Notes: generated by a model not told the origin, from the sequence alone. DNA of 55,755 bases from an uncultured Scytonema sp. (GCA_937873135.1 CALMVQ010000260.1:1-55755), one strand, 5' to 3'. Positions 42,535 to 51,097 are shown, numbered from the stretch's first letter. A program made the numbers and translations.

Positions 42535-43811
42535 CCTCGGACATCTATGACATCCTCGGCGTTTAGTACAACATCACCAACAGAGTTGATAAAGGTGGTA
42601 TCCCACATCGCCTTGAGGAATATCCCCACGGCTCCATTAAAATCCCGTGGTATTTCATAACCACAACTGGGACATTTAAAGTTCTTAGAACTACCAAGTT
42701 TTCTATGAACATGACCGCATTTAGTGCAGGTCTTTGAAGTATATTCTTCAGTGATTCTCACCAATTTGGAACCGTAACGGTTACACAAATGTTCTAAGGT
42801 TTGAGAAAACTGATAGAACGCCCAAGTCATCATTGCTCGGGCTGTTTTATTCTTTAGCTTCCGTTTCTTTTTCACTACCATTTCTGAGGTTTCAAAAGTC
42901 GGAAGCACAATCACATCGTAATTTTTAGCGAGATAAGAAGCAACTTGTTTATGGCACTCAGAACGTAAATCCTTAATTCTTATTCTAAGTCGTTCCATTG
43001 CTTGTCTTAGCTTGTATCTCAGCCGCTTAAACTGACGCCCAACAGCTTTATCATGACGAGATTTTAGCTTGTCTAAATGGGAACAAAGTTTAGCTATTTT
43101 ACTAAAATCTCCGTTTCCAAATTCAAGGAAATCACTGCCAGTAAAGCCAGTCATAAAGGTTCTAACACCAGGGTCAAGAGCTATTACTTTGTTCGTCTGA
43201 GCCTGTGTCTGCTCAAACTCAACTGGGAAGTGAGCAAACCAGCGCCCTTTGTTATAGGTTAATTCTGTGGAACCGTCTGTTAGAACACAAAAGTTTTGAC
43301 CTTTGAATTCTGGTTTAGGAAGCTGTTTTGTAGTAGACACCATCCATCGACCATTTTTGTAGGCGGTAGGGTCGAATTGAATTGTTAGCTTCTGGTCACG
43401 TACACTACGGAATTTTGCTGTTCTTAATCCAGCTTGAGGATGAAGTTTCTTCTCCTTTCCTTTACCGATAAACTTAGGATTCTTGTCGGTATTTATCCAA
43501 GCTGTGTATGCTTCCATTGAGGCATTGTCCAGTATCTTGGACACATTCAATTCGGAACACCATTGGGGTATCAATCCGCTTGCTTTCAGCATTGTCCTAA
43601 AACCCATCTTGCCCCCTTTAGTACCTACCCTCTCAAAGCCTTGATTTTTATTCAAATAAGCAATGGAAATGTTGTAAACCTTGCGGACTGCCGATACCCA
43701 TTTCTTCCAAATAATTGAAAGTTCTTTACTGGGATATACCCGGTAACTCACGGTCTTCAGCAATTTGTTTTTTGTATTTTCTAAGTCCTTTGAGTCGGCA
43801 ACTAAAGACAT
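42522..43811 (-). CDS. tnpB: TnpB RNA-guided nuclease (Cas12 ancestor family)
   Basis: 429 aa from ATG 43811; an open frame upstream is the shadow of the resolvase. N-terminal WED-like part (LLKTVSYRVYPSKELSIIWK), RuvC D213 (ALDPGVR), E307 (LPTFETSEM), zinc ribbon CTKCG...CPSCG and D390 (RDFNGA). All catalytic residues are present, so it is likely active. TnpB uses an omega-RNA from the 3' end of its own gene and flanking DNA. Here that RNA would extend past 42522 into the VirB6-like gene, so the guide would derive from its first codons. Confidence 0.93.
   Translation of the reverse strand: MSLVADSKDLENTKNKLLKTVSYRVYPSKELSIIWKKWVSAVRKVYNISIAYLNKNQGFERVGTKGGKMGFRTMLKASGLIPQWCSELNVSKILDNASMEAYTAWINTDKNPKFIGKGKEKKLHPQAGLRTAKFRSVRDQKLTIQFDPTAYKNGRWMVSTTKQLPKPEFKGQNFCVLTDGSTELTYNKGRWFAHFPVEFEQTQAQTNKVIALDPGVRTFMTGFTGSDFLEFGNGDFSKIAKLCSHLDKLKSRHDKAVGRQFKRLRYKLRQAMERLRIRIKDLRSECHKQVASYLAKNYDVIVLPTFETSEMVVKKKRKLKNKTARAMMTWAFYQFSQTLEHLCNRYGSKLVRITEEYTSKTCTKCGHVHRKLGSSKNFKCPSCGYEIPRDFNGAVGIFLKAMWDTTFINSVGDVVLNAEDVIDVRGCSC
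42531..42559. repeat. Repeats at the right edge of the IS607-type element
   Basis: ACATCCTCGG, ACATCTATG, ACATCCTCGG in tandem (42531, 42541, 42550), at the end of tnpB. They mirror, in the opposite orientation, the repeats before the resolvase gene and are candidate resolvase binding sites. Confidence 0.45.
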
Positions 43812-44328
43812 GGACGATGGCTTGAATATCTTCCACCATTTCGCGTTCTGGGCTGAGGTTTTTTTGGTCGAGAACCAATATCTCAGTCTGCTGCCTAGTA
43901 CAGATCCATGCGATAAGATCGAACCCAAAGCGGCAAAGCCTATCTTTGTGGGCAATGACAACAAGCTTGATAGTGTTTGTGAGAACTCTGTCCAGTAAGG
44001 TTTGAAGACCAATGCGATTGAAGTTGAGCCCGCTTCCAATATCTGTGATGATTTCTGCATCGGGATAATGAGACTTGAGAAACTTAACTTGTTGTTCAAG
44101 GTCAGATTTTTGACTGCGGCTTGAAACTCTGGCATAAAGCAAGGTTGCTCGTTCGTCTGCAGGATTCCCAGGTCGAAAAGGGATAACTGAATCGAGGTTG
44201 TATCGTCGCTGACCGCCTTGGGTAAAGATACCTTCGATTTTTCCCGCTTCAAGCCATCTTTCGAGCGTTTTGGTGCTGACTCCCAGTTTGGCAGCAGCGA
44301 CCCTTGGTTGGACATATTTTATCGACAT
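43726..44328 (-). CDS. tnpA: IS607-family serine recombinase (resolvase)
   Basis: 200 aa. Helix-turn-helix of MerR type at the N-terminus (VAAAKLGVSTKTLERWLEAG), then the catalytic domain with S69 in YARVSS, and DIGSGLNFNRIGL and AHKDRLCRFGFDLI. N-terminal DNA binding followed by catalysis is the IS607 order. It overlaps tnpB by 86 bases. Confidence 0.92.
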   Translation of the reverse strand: MSIKYVQPRVAAAKLGVSTKTLERWLEAGKIEGIFTQGGQRRYNLDSVIPFRPGNPADERATLLYARVSSRSQKSDLEQQVKFLKSHYPDAEIITDIGSGLNFNRIGLQTLLDRVLTNTIKLVVIAHKDRLCRFGFDLIAWICTRQQTEILVLDQKNLSPEREMVEDIQAIVHVFSCRLKGLRKYKKQIAEDRELPGISQ

Positions 44329-44357
44329 CCGGTGTTATTCATTCTTCCTCCATTCTA

Positions 44358-44393
44358 GTCCAAGATGTCCAAGATGTCTAAGTTGTCTAATAT
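44358..44393. repeat. Four 9-bp tandem repeats at the left edge of the IS607-type element
   Basis: GTCCAAGAT, GTCCAAGAT, GTCTAAGTT, GTCTAATAT, end to end (read leftward: ACATCTTGG-like). They lie 30 bases before the resolvase start and probably bind the resolvase. Confidence 0.55.
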
Positions 44394-44431
44394 GTTAGGA
44401 TATTCTTGGTCCTATCTTTTACTCTTCTCCC

Positions 44432-45163
44432 CTAGAACAACCGCGCTTTAGCAGCAGTGCGGTAATTTTGAAATCCTTGACCGACAGTTTCCTGTTGTTT
44501 CGCTTGGTTCTGGCCATCAACAGAGCGAGAGATATTAGTCAAATTGACATTTGCCAAATCTTGCGACTGTTGCTGTTTGAGTCCGTCAGCCCGCATCGCT
44601 CCCAGGATTGCTGCTTGTTGTGCGTTTTGTTGAGCAATCTGCTTCATTACGTTTTGCGTAGCAACTTCGCCTTGAGCTGCCGTTGCTTGTTGCTGGACTT
44701 GATCAATAGATTGTTGAGTGCGCTGGACTTCTTGCTGGGTGAGCTTTTGACCTTCCTTACCTAGTGTTGAAGAGCTAACTGCACGGGTAATTTGTCGATC
44801 TACTTCGTTAGTAACGGTTTCAACTGGGTTAACCGCAGCATCACTATTAGAGGCACTTTTCTCAACTTTTTCTCTAGCAACAGTGGGGTCAGGTAAACCC
44901 AATGCACCCACCGCTTCATTAATGCCAGTTTGTAAATCCACTCCCAAGGACTCAGCTATGGGTTTAATTTTGTCAGAGAGAATGGACGATACATAATTTT
45001 GTAAAGATCCTAGTTGAGAAGTAAATTGCTCAAACACCTGAGCTAAGGGGCGATTAGCTTGAAAGGGAATGGTCATAGCAAGAGTAGAAGTGCTTGCAGC
45101 TCCCAAGAGTGCGATCGCCACAGTTGTACCTGTCGCCACTTTTTTCCATTGACGTGCTTTCAT
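44432..45163 (-). CDS. VirB5-like secreted transfer protein
   Basis: 243 aa from ATG 45163, chosen because a signal peptide follows (WKKVATGTTVAIALLGAAST, cleavage near TLA). The mature part is helical and Gln/Ala-rich (GLKQQQSQDLANVNLTNISR; NYRTAAKARLF). That pattern and its place right after virB4 fit VirB5/TraC-type minor pilins or channel plugs. Family assignment is mainly from position. Confidence 0.6.
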   Translation of the reverse strand: MKARQWKKVATGTTVAIALLGAASTSTLAMTIPFQANRPLAQVFEQFTSQLGSLQNYVSSILSDKIKPIAESLGVDLQTGINEAVGALGLPDPTVAREKVEKSASNSDAAVNPVETVTNEVDRQITRAVSSSTLGKEGQKLTQQEVQRTQQSIDQVQQQATAAQGEVATQNVMKQIAQQNAQQAAILGAMRADGLKQQQSQDLANVNLTNISRSVDGQNQAKQQETVGQGFQNYRTAAKARLF

Positions 45164-45189
45164 AAATCCTCTCAAATTTAGATTGACCA

Positions 45190-45300
45190 AAATCAAGCAG
45201 GGGTGCAGGGGGCAGGAGGCAAGGGGGAAAAGAAAAATTGCGCTCCATTCATGGATGGGGTCTTCTCCCCTGCTCCGTTCCCCCTGCCCCCTGCCTCTTC
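45190..45300. repeat. CCCCTGCTCC-type inverted repeat running into virB4
   Basis: GCAGGGGGCAGGAGGCAAGG (about 45206-45225) and its complement CCCCCTGCCCCCTGCCTC (about 45281-45298) form an imperfect foldback. The right arm encodes the last residues of the VirB4-like protein (GAGGTEQGRRPHP), so the repeat has replaced the original C-terminus. Confidence 0.6.
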
Positions 45301-48026
45301 TCTGATTCCACTAACTGTTTAGAAAACTCAGTGAGTGCTACAAACTTGTCAGTATGACGGGCAAGTGCTGCTGTTCTTTGAGCTTGCTCGTGGGGGTTAT
45401 TTGCCACTGCAGCTAAGAGATTTAGGGCTGGGTAGTAACGACAAAATGTAAACACCCCAGCATCATCCAACAACCATTGCGAATAAATCCCAGATTTTTT
45501 GGGAAAGAAACTTTCTGTGGCATTGCGCCCAATGATTTCTGCAGGACACTTGAGAATTGAGACAAAACTATCCACTGCTGTTGGTTGAATTCGACCAATC
45601 AGGCGAGTCGTCAGGTTTTGGAAAATTTTGGCACCAGCTGAAGACTTGGCAATCGTGTCCGGGTCTTGAGCTGATAAAATGACTCGAATCCCAGCTTTAG
45701 CACCGTTGGCACACAAACGCCCCACGAGGGCAGCGATTGAGTCGTATTCAAACAGAATCGGACTTTCATCGATAAAAAACACACTTGCAGGAGCTGCTAA
45801 CGCCCGACGTAACGCGGCCGAGTAAGCACTCAAACTCAAAATGGCTGCATCTTCATCGTTAGACAGGTTACGCAAAGCAAAGACGAGTAACCTTGCATCA
45901 CTGTTAAATGTACTTGGTTGAGAGATTGCCTTACCCACCCGACTACTGAGCCAGAAGCGCAAGCGCAATCTCACTTGCTCTAATCCAGCCTTGGTATCTC
46001 CGCTCATTGTATCCAGGCGTAGTCGTTCGTGGGAGCAGAAGCTCAAGAAGTCAACCAAGGTGGGCATCGCCTGCCATTCTGGTGAACCAAAGCCATTGGT
46101 GAATGCTGCTGCGTAGCGATCGCGAATTTGGTCATCACTGAAAAAGGCAGTAGTTGCCAGTGCTAAAATTGACCTTACTGTATCGGTCATTATCAGTAGC
46201 CCACCACTTTCGGAGCGCTTTGTTCCCACAATCATTGCCAAGAGCGCCGTTGTTAAGAAATCTTTGTAGTCTTCAAACCGCTCCTGCTGCAATTTCGCGG
46301 GAAGCGAGCGCAGATTGGGTAGCTCGAACAAATTTGAACTTTCCCGCCCAATATCGAAGTACGCGCCATCTTTCCCCAGAAAACGGGTGTAATCAGTAAA
46401 CGTGCTACTACCATCTGGTTTGGGATAGTCCATTGCGACGACGGGCATTCCATGAGCCAGTGCTTGGGTGAGAATTCCCGCCGCCACTACGGATTTACCA
46501 CTCCGCGTTGTCCCAAATAATCCCAGGTTCTTGTGCTGGGTATAGAGATTGAGGAAAGTGGGCGTTCCGCCTTCAGAGGCAATGAGTTCAAACCCTCTAT
46601 CATCTCCGGCTTTTGTTCGTACCAGGGGCATTAATCCAGGGACTTCACCACTGAGATAAACCAGCCGTCGATTGAAGGGAGCAGTCATTAAGCGCTCCCA
46701 GGTGATTGGCAATGTTTGTAACCAAATCCGCCAAGGGTATTCGGTTTCCCGCACTACCCAAGCTGGACGCAGAAACATTGATTGCAGATAACGACAAGCT
46801 TCATCTAGCTGCTCACGGGTTCTTCGATGCACCAAAAACACCACCGCTGTATGGATGGGAACGGCTCCCTCGTATAACTCTTCTTGGGCAGCAATTGACT
46901 TTTTGATATTGAGCAGGGATTTAACATCAACTGAGTTTTTGTCATTGGCGATTTGCGCTGACGTATTTGATTGTTTGGTGAGACGCTGCATATTGGTTTT
47001 GACTAACGTCTCGTTCGCCCGCATCAGTTGTGCTATGATTTCGGTGTCGTAAACCCGTTCCCGTGAGACTATTTCCCACAGATAACGCAGCTGGCGTTCT
47101 TTGTCCGTCCACCCACCAGGCTTATCAACGAAGGTGAGTGCGCCAATATATTTCCCTTTCAGGTTTACCCAACGTCGATCAGCGACGGGAATTGATGACT
47201 CAGTTTCCATCAATAAAGAGGTGGGATGGACTTCTGAGTACACTTCTTCTCTCAACCCGTTTTCATCCAAAACCAGTAGTTGGGGGATGTCTCGTAATGG
47301 CGTGTCGTTGAACCGCTGCCAAAGAATTGCCCAAAGTTCTTGTACGCTTAACGGACGAATATCTAAGCCCATTTTGTTGGCGAGTAATTGTTCCCATAGC
47401 TGGTAGCCATCAGTAAAAGATGCGTGAAGTAGGCGTTCAATGCGAACAAATTGCATTTCGTTGATTTCACCCGTGAATGACTTCCACGAGCGTTCCAGGC
47501 GAGACAAGAGTTTTTCAATTGCGTCTGTTGTGCCAGCCATATCCGGCTCAACAGTATATGTGCAGTACAGTCTCAATGTTTTAGGCTTGCGAATTCCTTG
47601 AAGAGTTAATTGCTGGATGCGCGATCGCTCTCCCATTAAGAGATATTGCAATTCTTTATTAATAGCAGTTGCAGATAAATTGCGTAGTTCTTGTTGTCTT
47701 TGTACATCTGAAGTAAAAGAGCCAAGATGAATCGTCAAACGTTCTCCTTCAGGTAAATCTTTTAGTCCTGATTCAATTGCGTCAAACACTGGGTCAATTT
47801 CTTCTGTTCGCAATGTAGCATGAATGCCCGCGCAGTCAAACCCAAAGTGAATCATAAAATTGTTCAATCCTGAACGCAACATGTAAGCACCGACTTGCTT
47901 ACCTTGGAGATTAATCTGCAACATCGACACCAAGGCGAAGGCATCTTCCAGAGGTGAATAACGAACTTTTGTAGCTCCGTTGTCTACGGTTGCTTTACCA
48001 ACTTTTGTTTTAGCTTTAGAAGTCAA
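45249..48026 (-). CDS. virB4: VirB4/TraC transfer ATPase
   Basis: 925 aa. The N-terminal half is of TraC type (HASFTDGYQLWEQLL; YLSGEVPGLMPL). The C-terminal ATPase has Walker A G505TTRSGKS and Walker B VFFID753E754S, then LSAQDPDTIAKS and a final IYSQWLLDDAGVF. It energises pilus assembly and substrate transfer, and its presence marks a complete mating-pair system. The stop lies in a repeat, so the last dozen residues are probably acquired. Confidence 0.92.
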   Translation of the reverse strand: MTSKAKTKVGKATVDNGATKVRYSPLEDAFALVSMLQINLQGKQVGAYMLRSGLNNFMIHFGFDCAGIHATLRTEEIDPVFDAIESGLKDLPEGERLTIHLGSFTSDVQRQQELRNLSATAINKELQYLLMGERSRIQQLTLQGIRKPKTLRLYCTYTVEPDMAGTTDAIEKLLSRLERSWKSFTGEINEMQFVRIERLLHASFTDGYQLWEQLLANKMGLDIRPLSVQELWAILWQRFNDTPLRDIPQLLVLDENGLREEVYSEVHPTSLLMETESSIPVADRRWVNLKGKYIGALTFVDKPGGWTDKERQLRYLWEIVSRERVYDTEIIAQLMRANETLVKTNMQRLTKQSNTSAQIANDKNSVDVKSLLNIKKSIAAQEELYEGAVPIHTAVVFLVHRRTREQLDEACRYLQSMFLRPAWVVRETEYPWRIWLQTLPITWERLMTAPFNRRLVYLSGEVPGLMPLVRTKAGDDRGFELIASEGGTPTFLNLYTQHKNLGLFGTTRSGKSVVAAGILTQALAHGMPVVAMDYPKPDGSSTFTDYTRFLGKDGAYFDIGRESSNLFELPNLRSLPAKLQQERFEDYKDFLTTALLAMIVGTKRSESGGLLIMTDTVRSILALATTAFFSDDQIRDRYAAAFTNGFGSPEWQAMPTLVDFLSFCSHERLRLDTMSGDTKAGLEQVRLRLRFWLSSRVGKAISQPSTFNSDARLLVFALRNLSNDEDAAILSLSAYSAALRRALAAPASVFFIDESPILFEYDSIAALVGRLCANGAKAGIRVILSAQDPDTIAKSSAGAKIFQNLTTRLIGRIQPTAVDSFVSILKCPAEIIGRNATESFFPKKSGIYSQWLLDDAGVFTFCRYYPALNLLAAVANNPHEQAQRTAALARHTDKFVALTEFSKQLVESEKRQGAGGTEQGRRPHP

Positions 48027-48030
48027 ATTA

Positions 48031-48381
48031 TCACCTCCTGGTTCTTTTAACTTTCTTGACTTTTCTCGGGGCGCTGCAATTATCCAATTGCAATATTCGT
48101 TGATATGGTACGCGCACTCTTATCCAGTTGGGAGTCATGATAAACTTAGCTAAAAATCGCCAAGCATTTGAGCCTGTTAGCACCCACCAAGTAGATATTC
48201 CCCAGGTAGCCACAGTGCATGTCCAAACCCAATTCAACTTCAACATGCCGTGACATAAGTAATAAGAAATGCCAGAAATAACTACCCAAGGAATAAATTG
48301 ATCTGCGGGAAAAGGACCAATATTCGGTTGCTTTCCCAAAGTTGCATTTACAGTGCGGAATTTAGATTTATTCGGCTCCAT
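48031..48381 (-). CDS. VirB3/TraL-like membrane protein
   Basis: 116 aa, two membrane helices (FIPWVVISGISYYLCHGML; WVWTCTVATWGISTWWVLTG) and a basic C-terminus, four bases before virB4 in reading order. Size, topology and position match VirB3/TraL subunits that work with VirB4. Confidence 0.7.
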   Translation of the reverse strand: MEPNKSKFRTVNATLGKQPNIGPFPADQFIPWVVISGISYYLCHGMLKLNWVWTCTVATWGISTWWVLTGSNAWRFLAKFIMTPNWIRVRVPYQRILQLDNCSAPRKVKKVKRTRR

Positions 48382-48383
48382 CC

Positions 48384-48989
48384 TTATCCTTTAGTAATCC
48401 CACTGCTACTGGTACCGCCACCAATAATCAAACTTGCTAGAACATCCCCCATTGTCATTGCAATCAGAATAATCATCGGTGTGCGGGCTAAATTTTGCCA
48501 ATCCTCATCTTGGCGAGCTGCTTGGATGACTTTGACTAAGGAAATTCCTAAGTAAAGTAAGAACAAGCCGCGCAGTACGTTAAACACTAAAGGAATTGCC
48601 TGCCCTGCGGCTGTAAACTGCCCAGTCATCCAAGTTTGTGCACCCTGAAAGAACTGGGCAGAAGCTGGAGTAGCCAAAGCATCTAAGAGAAATAAAGCAC
48701 CCACCAGTGTAAATAAAACAGTGGCAAATTTATAACGGCGGTTAAATCGAGTCAGCCAATTAAAAAACCCGTTGAGTTCATGTCGCCAGACAATTGCAGC
48801 AGTTCCAAAAACTGTGCTACCAAAAGTTGTAAAGCTGGTTAAACTTGCAGTCAGAATCATGTCCAGTAACATGGCTACAGTTGCCACAATCATCAATGGA
48901 TAGATGGTGATTGATTGACGTGAGGAACGTTGGTGTATTTGCTTCAGTAAAAAATCAGGTTTTTCAATTCTGAATGTTCTTGATGACAT
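48384..48989 (-). CDS. Pilin-like protein (VirB2/TraA position)
   Basis: 201 aa, first gene of the transfer operon. Two N-terminal helices (about 28-70) are followed by a second block that looks like a prepilin: helix ending LLDALATPASAQ (signal-peptidase type site), then QFFQGAQTWMTGQFTAAGQA and two more helices (LRGLFLLYLGISLVKVI; MIILIAMTMGDVLASLIIGG). A VirB2-type pilin fused behind a membrane domain is one reading. An inner-membrane subunit is the other. Confidence 0.6.
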   Translation of the reverse strand: MSSRTFRIEKPDFLLKQIHQRSSRQSITIYPLMIVATVAMLLDMILTASLTSFTTFGSTVFGTAAIVWRHELNGFFNWLTRFNRRYKFATVLFTLVGALFLLDALATPASAQFFQGAQTWMTGQFTAAGQAIPLVFNVLRGLFLLYLGISLVKVIQAARQDEDWQNLARTPMIILIAMTMGDVLASLIIGGGTSSSGITKG

Positions 48990-49187
48990 TGTAAAGATAC
49001 CTTTTATGCAAAATCAAGCTGATAGTATTGCTCTTATCTGTGGTAACAGTTTGTCATTAGAACTTTCATCAAACTATTGTTGCAAGTCAGTAACAGGCTG
49101 ACTGCCATTAAATTTAGGTGATTGCTAAAAAATTATTAAGGTTTTTTGAAAAAAGCCGCACTTTCAAGGTTCAATAGCACTTGAAAT

Positions 49188-49201
49188 TTACGTATACGTA
49201 A
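49188..49201. promoter_or_regulatory. 14-bp perfect palindrome before the transfer operon
   Basis: TTACGTATACGTAA, 199 bp before the first gene of the operon. Its symmetry suggests a regulator binding site. Confidence 0.4.
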
Positions 49202-49245
49202 CAAAATACTTGAATACTTGTTAAAAAGAAAGGTAGGAGGGAGCT

Positions 49246-49326
49246 ATGTTAGAAGCAAATAGTGTTAATTTTATACACTTTAAAAAGTATAAACACGTGT
49301 TTTTTGACAATCAACTTCAGGTTTAG
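49246..49326 (+). CDS. Possible 26-aa peptide
   Basis: ATG 49246 with GGAGGGAG five bases before it, an excellent ribosome site in an otherwise silent region; the peptide is MLEANSVNFIHFKKYKHVFF and six more. Only the ribosome site supports it. Confidence 0.3.
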   Translation: MLEANSVNFIHFKKYKHVFFDNQLQV

Positions 49327-49526
49327 TAAGGGCTTGTACCCGATTTTTGCAAGCTCGGGTAGAAAAAAGTATTAAAAATTACATTTTACTTCGGCATTCG
49401 ACCTTACACACATGGTTTATAAAGTGTATTACTATACAATGCATTTTTAGTAAAATTACTGGAAGATTTTGGACTCTATCAATAGATTGAGAACAAAGGG
49501 CGGGAGTGAAAATAAGTCGAGCCACA

Positions 49527-49670
49527 ATGGCATTGCACCGAGATAGCTGCTTGGCTCAGGATAGCCGAAGCGATCGCCTCGATAAATTTGTCAAACTTAT
49601 TACCCAATTTTCGCTCTTGTGTTCGTCTGTCTTATTGATGATCGCCAAAAATTGGGAGAAGCTTCCTTAG
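49527..49670 (+). CDS. Possible 47-aa peptide with hydrophobic segment
   Basis: MALHRDSCLAQDSRSDRLDK followed by a hydrophobic stretch (ITQFSLLCSSVLLMIA). It contains a HIP1 octamer and lacks a good ribosome site. Weak support. Confidence 0.2.
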   Translation: MALHRDSCLAQDSRSDRLDKFVKLITQFSLLCSSVLLMIAKNWEKLP

Positions 49671-49714
49671 TTGGGGAAGCGTCAAAAAGAAAGGCAGAGG
49701 GCAGAAGGCAACTA

Positions 49715-49936
49715 TACGTAGGGCTTGCTGAAAAACTCTACCAAGCGAATCTATATGCCACACAGTACAAAAAATGGTAGTTTCGGAGGTTGATTTTCGC
49801 TCTTTAACCCACAAATTTCCATAGAAATGCATGGATTTTGAACCGGATTGCGCTACAGCCTTGCACTGTTTGTAATCAAAAGGATTGAAACTCTTGTTTG
49901 GAAAAGGTTATAGCTCTATTCAGCAAGCCCTACGTA
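49715..49936. mobile_element. 222-bp MITE with 18-bp perfect terminal inverted repeats
   Basis: TACGTAGGGCTTGCTGAA at 49715-49732 and its exact complement at 49919-49936. The interior has no gene. If the outer TACGTA is a target duplication, the inverted repeat proper is GGGCTTGCTGAA. GGGCTTGCTGAA-type ends suggest mobilisation by an IS5- or IS630-like transposase elsewhere in the genome. Confidence 0.8.
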
Positions 49937-50006
49937 AGGTATAATACAATACAATAGGAGCTATAGCCCCCATTGATTGAAGACCACATACGGACGGTAT
50001 GGTGGG

Positions 50007-50049
50007 GGCAAAGTCTGCCGGGGGAAACTTCCAAGGCGCGAGCTTTGCG
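50007..50049. repeat. Hairpin repeat, copy E (degenerate)
   Basis: GGCAAAG-TCT-GCCGG on the left and GAG-CTTTGCG on the right, with an eroded inner stem. It is the intergenic member of the 44-bp family. Confidence 0.55.
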
Positions 50050-50129
50050 CTTCGACCCAATTTGTGGCGGCTTTGACAGAGGTCTTAAAATCGTATAAAA
50101 AATTACATCTTTACTTCTGCAATCAAGCC

Positions 50130-50387
50130 TCAGCATAGTTGCTTTGCAAGGGAGGGCTGGTCAGCCTGAATACAATAACTTATAATGAAGGAGCTGATGG
50201 AGTACCATCGCACTAGTGTTTGGTTCTGTCTTGAAGCGGACTCAAATATTCGCTCATCAAAAATCCACAACACAACATTCTTCGCCCGCTTATTTGATAG
50301 AGTTGCAGTCCAGCCAATAGCTAGAACAAAGAAAACAAGAAGTGATCGCACAAAGCAAGCATTGTCTGTAGCTGTGGTTTCTAACAA
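50130..50387 (-). CDS. Possible small membrane protein
   Basis: Begins with TTG 50387, two bases after the stop of the XRE gene. 85 aa with a hydrophobic stretch (FVRSLLVFFVLAIGWTATL) and a charged middle. The tight spacing supports it; the rare start codon and lack of a family do not. Confidence 0.3.
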   Translation of the reverse strand: MLETTATDNACFVRSLLVFFVLAIGWTATLSNKRAKNVVLWIFDERIFESASRQNQTLVRWYSISSFIISYCIQADQPSLAKQLC

Positions 50388-50389
50388 TT

Positions 50390-50734
50390 CTATGATGCAG
50401 CGCTCATTAATCCGACTATATCACCTTCTACACGCCGTTTCAGTAGCAAATGACCGAGGGCAAACAGAACCTCAGCTTTTTCTTCATCAGAGGCTTGCAC
50501 AACCAACATTTTCAGACTAATAGGAGCATCTATCGATAGACAGGACTTAGCAGCGTCTTTAGCCGAATCAGGGAGAATATTCAACACGGCAAAGTAATCA
50601 CCAGCCTTGAGGTCTTGCTTGCCATTTACAAATCGACTCAAGCTACTTTCACTGACTCCTGCACCGTCAGCTATCTGTCTTACAGTTAAGCCACTTTCCC
50701 TAATTGCCCTGATCAAAATACGCTGATGGTCCAT
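50390..50734 (-). CDS. XRE-family repressor
   Basis: 114 aa from ATG 50734. HTH at residues 3-55: ILIRAIRESGLTVRQIADGA, GVSESSLSRFVNGKQ, Cro/CI type. The C-terminal part (ASDEEKAEVLFALGHLLLKR) is helical, for dimerisation. Three palindromes right before the gene are likely autoregulatory operators. The same sites could control the divergent replication operon starting near 51098. Confidence 0.85.
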   Translation of the reverse strand: MDHQRILIRAIRESGLTVRQIADGAGVSESSLSRFVNGKQDLKAGDYFAVLNILPDSAKDAAKSCLSIDAPISLKMLVVQASDEEKAEVLFALGHLLLKRRVEGDIVGLMSAAS

Positions 50735-50738
50735 TTTC

Positions 50739-50834
50739 TTGCTAATTAGCAATTTATATTATATCATTTCCGCATTAGCAAATTTGCTAATTATCAATTA
50801 CAATACTGTTATTTCCACTTTAGCAAATTTGCTT
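50739..50834. promoter_or_regulatory. Three palindromic operators (TTAGCAAATTTGCTAA type)
   Basis: TTGCTAATTAGCAA at 50739-50752, AGCAAATTTGCT at 50777-50788 and AGCAAATTTGCT at 50822-50833. The two identical cores are 45 bp centre to centre, on AT-rich DNA between the repressor and the replication operon. This is a classical multi-site operator arrangement. Confidence 0.75.
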
Positions 50835-51097
50835 TCTTCTGGACAACTCAATTATAGCAGTTGTGTATGGAGAGCGCAAAAAGTAGCCCTTTTCTGGGGG
50901 GAGAAGGGCTGGACGATATTCAACAATAGGAAAATTGTACAGTGGCTCAAGCACAATCGAATCAGGACAAACAGCGATCATCCGTTGGAGCGATCGCTAC
51001 ACATGCCTATATCTACTGCAACGACAAACAGACACCGTATTTACATAAAAAATGGGAGTTTGGGTGGTTCGTGACTTTCCTTGGAGGTGCAGTAGCC

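Larger units (their letters stand above)
42521..44393 (-). mobile_element. IS607-type element (serine resolvase plus TnpB) inside the transfer operon
   Basis: Resolvase and tnpB genes overlap and read in the direction of the operon. Short ACATCTTGG/ACATCCTCGG repeats lie at both edges. Elements of this group have no inverted repeats and insert between two Gs, so ends are approximate. It separates the VirB5-like and VirB6-like genes. Confidence 0.8.
48990..50129. other. Long leader region of the transfer operon
   Basis: About 1.1 kb without a well-supported gene. It holds the palindrome TTACGTATACGTAA (49188), two short ORFs (49246, 49527), a hairpin TACCCGA/TCGGGTA near 49332-49356, a MITE (49715-49936) and hairpin repeat copy E. 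It probably carries the promoter of the leftward operon and might include the transfer origin, which I could not locate. Confidence 0.5.

Noticed and set aside
43812-44315. Upstream extension of TnpB by 168 codons
   Set aside because: It is the shifted frame of the resolvase gene. TnpB homology begins at LLKTVSYRVYP.
45197-45300. CCCCTGCTCC foldback as a specific terminator of virB4
   Set aside because: This low-complexity repeat is common throughout Nostocales genomes and lacks a T-run.
50185-50520. Rightward open frame opposite the XRE repressor
   Set aside because: Antisense to a clear helix-turn-helix gene; no protein-like features.
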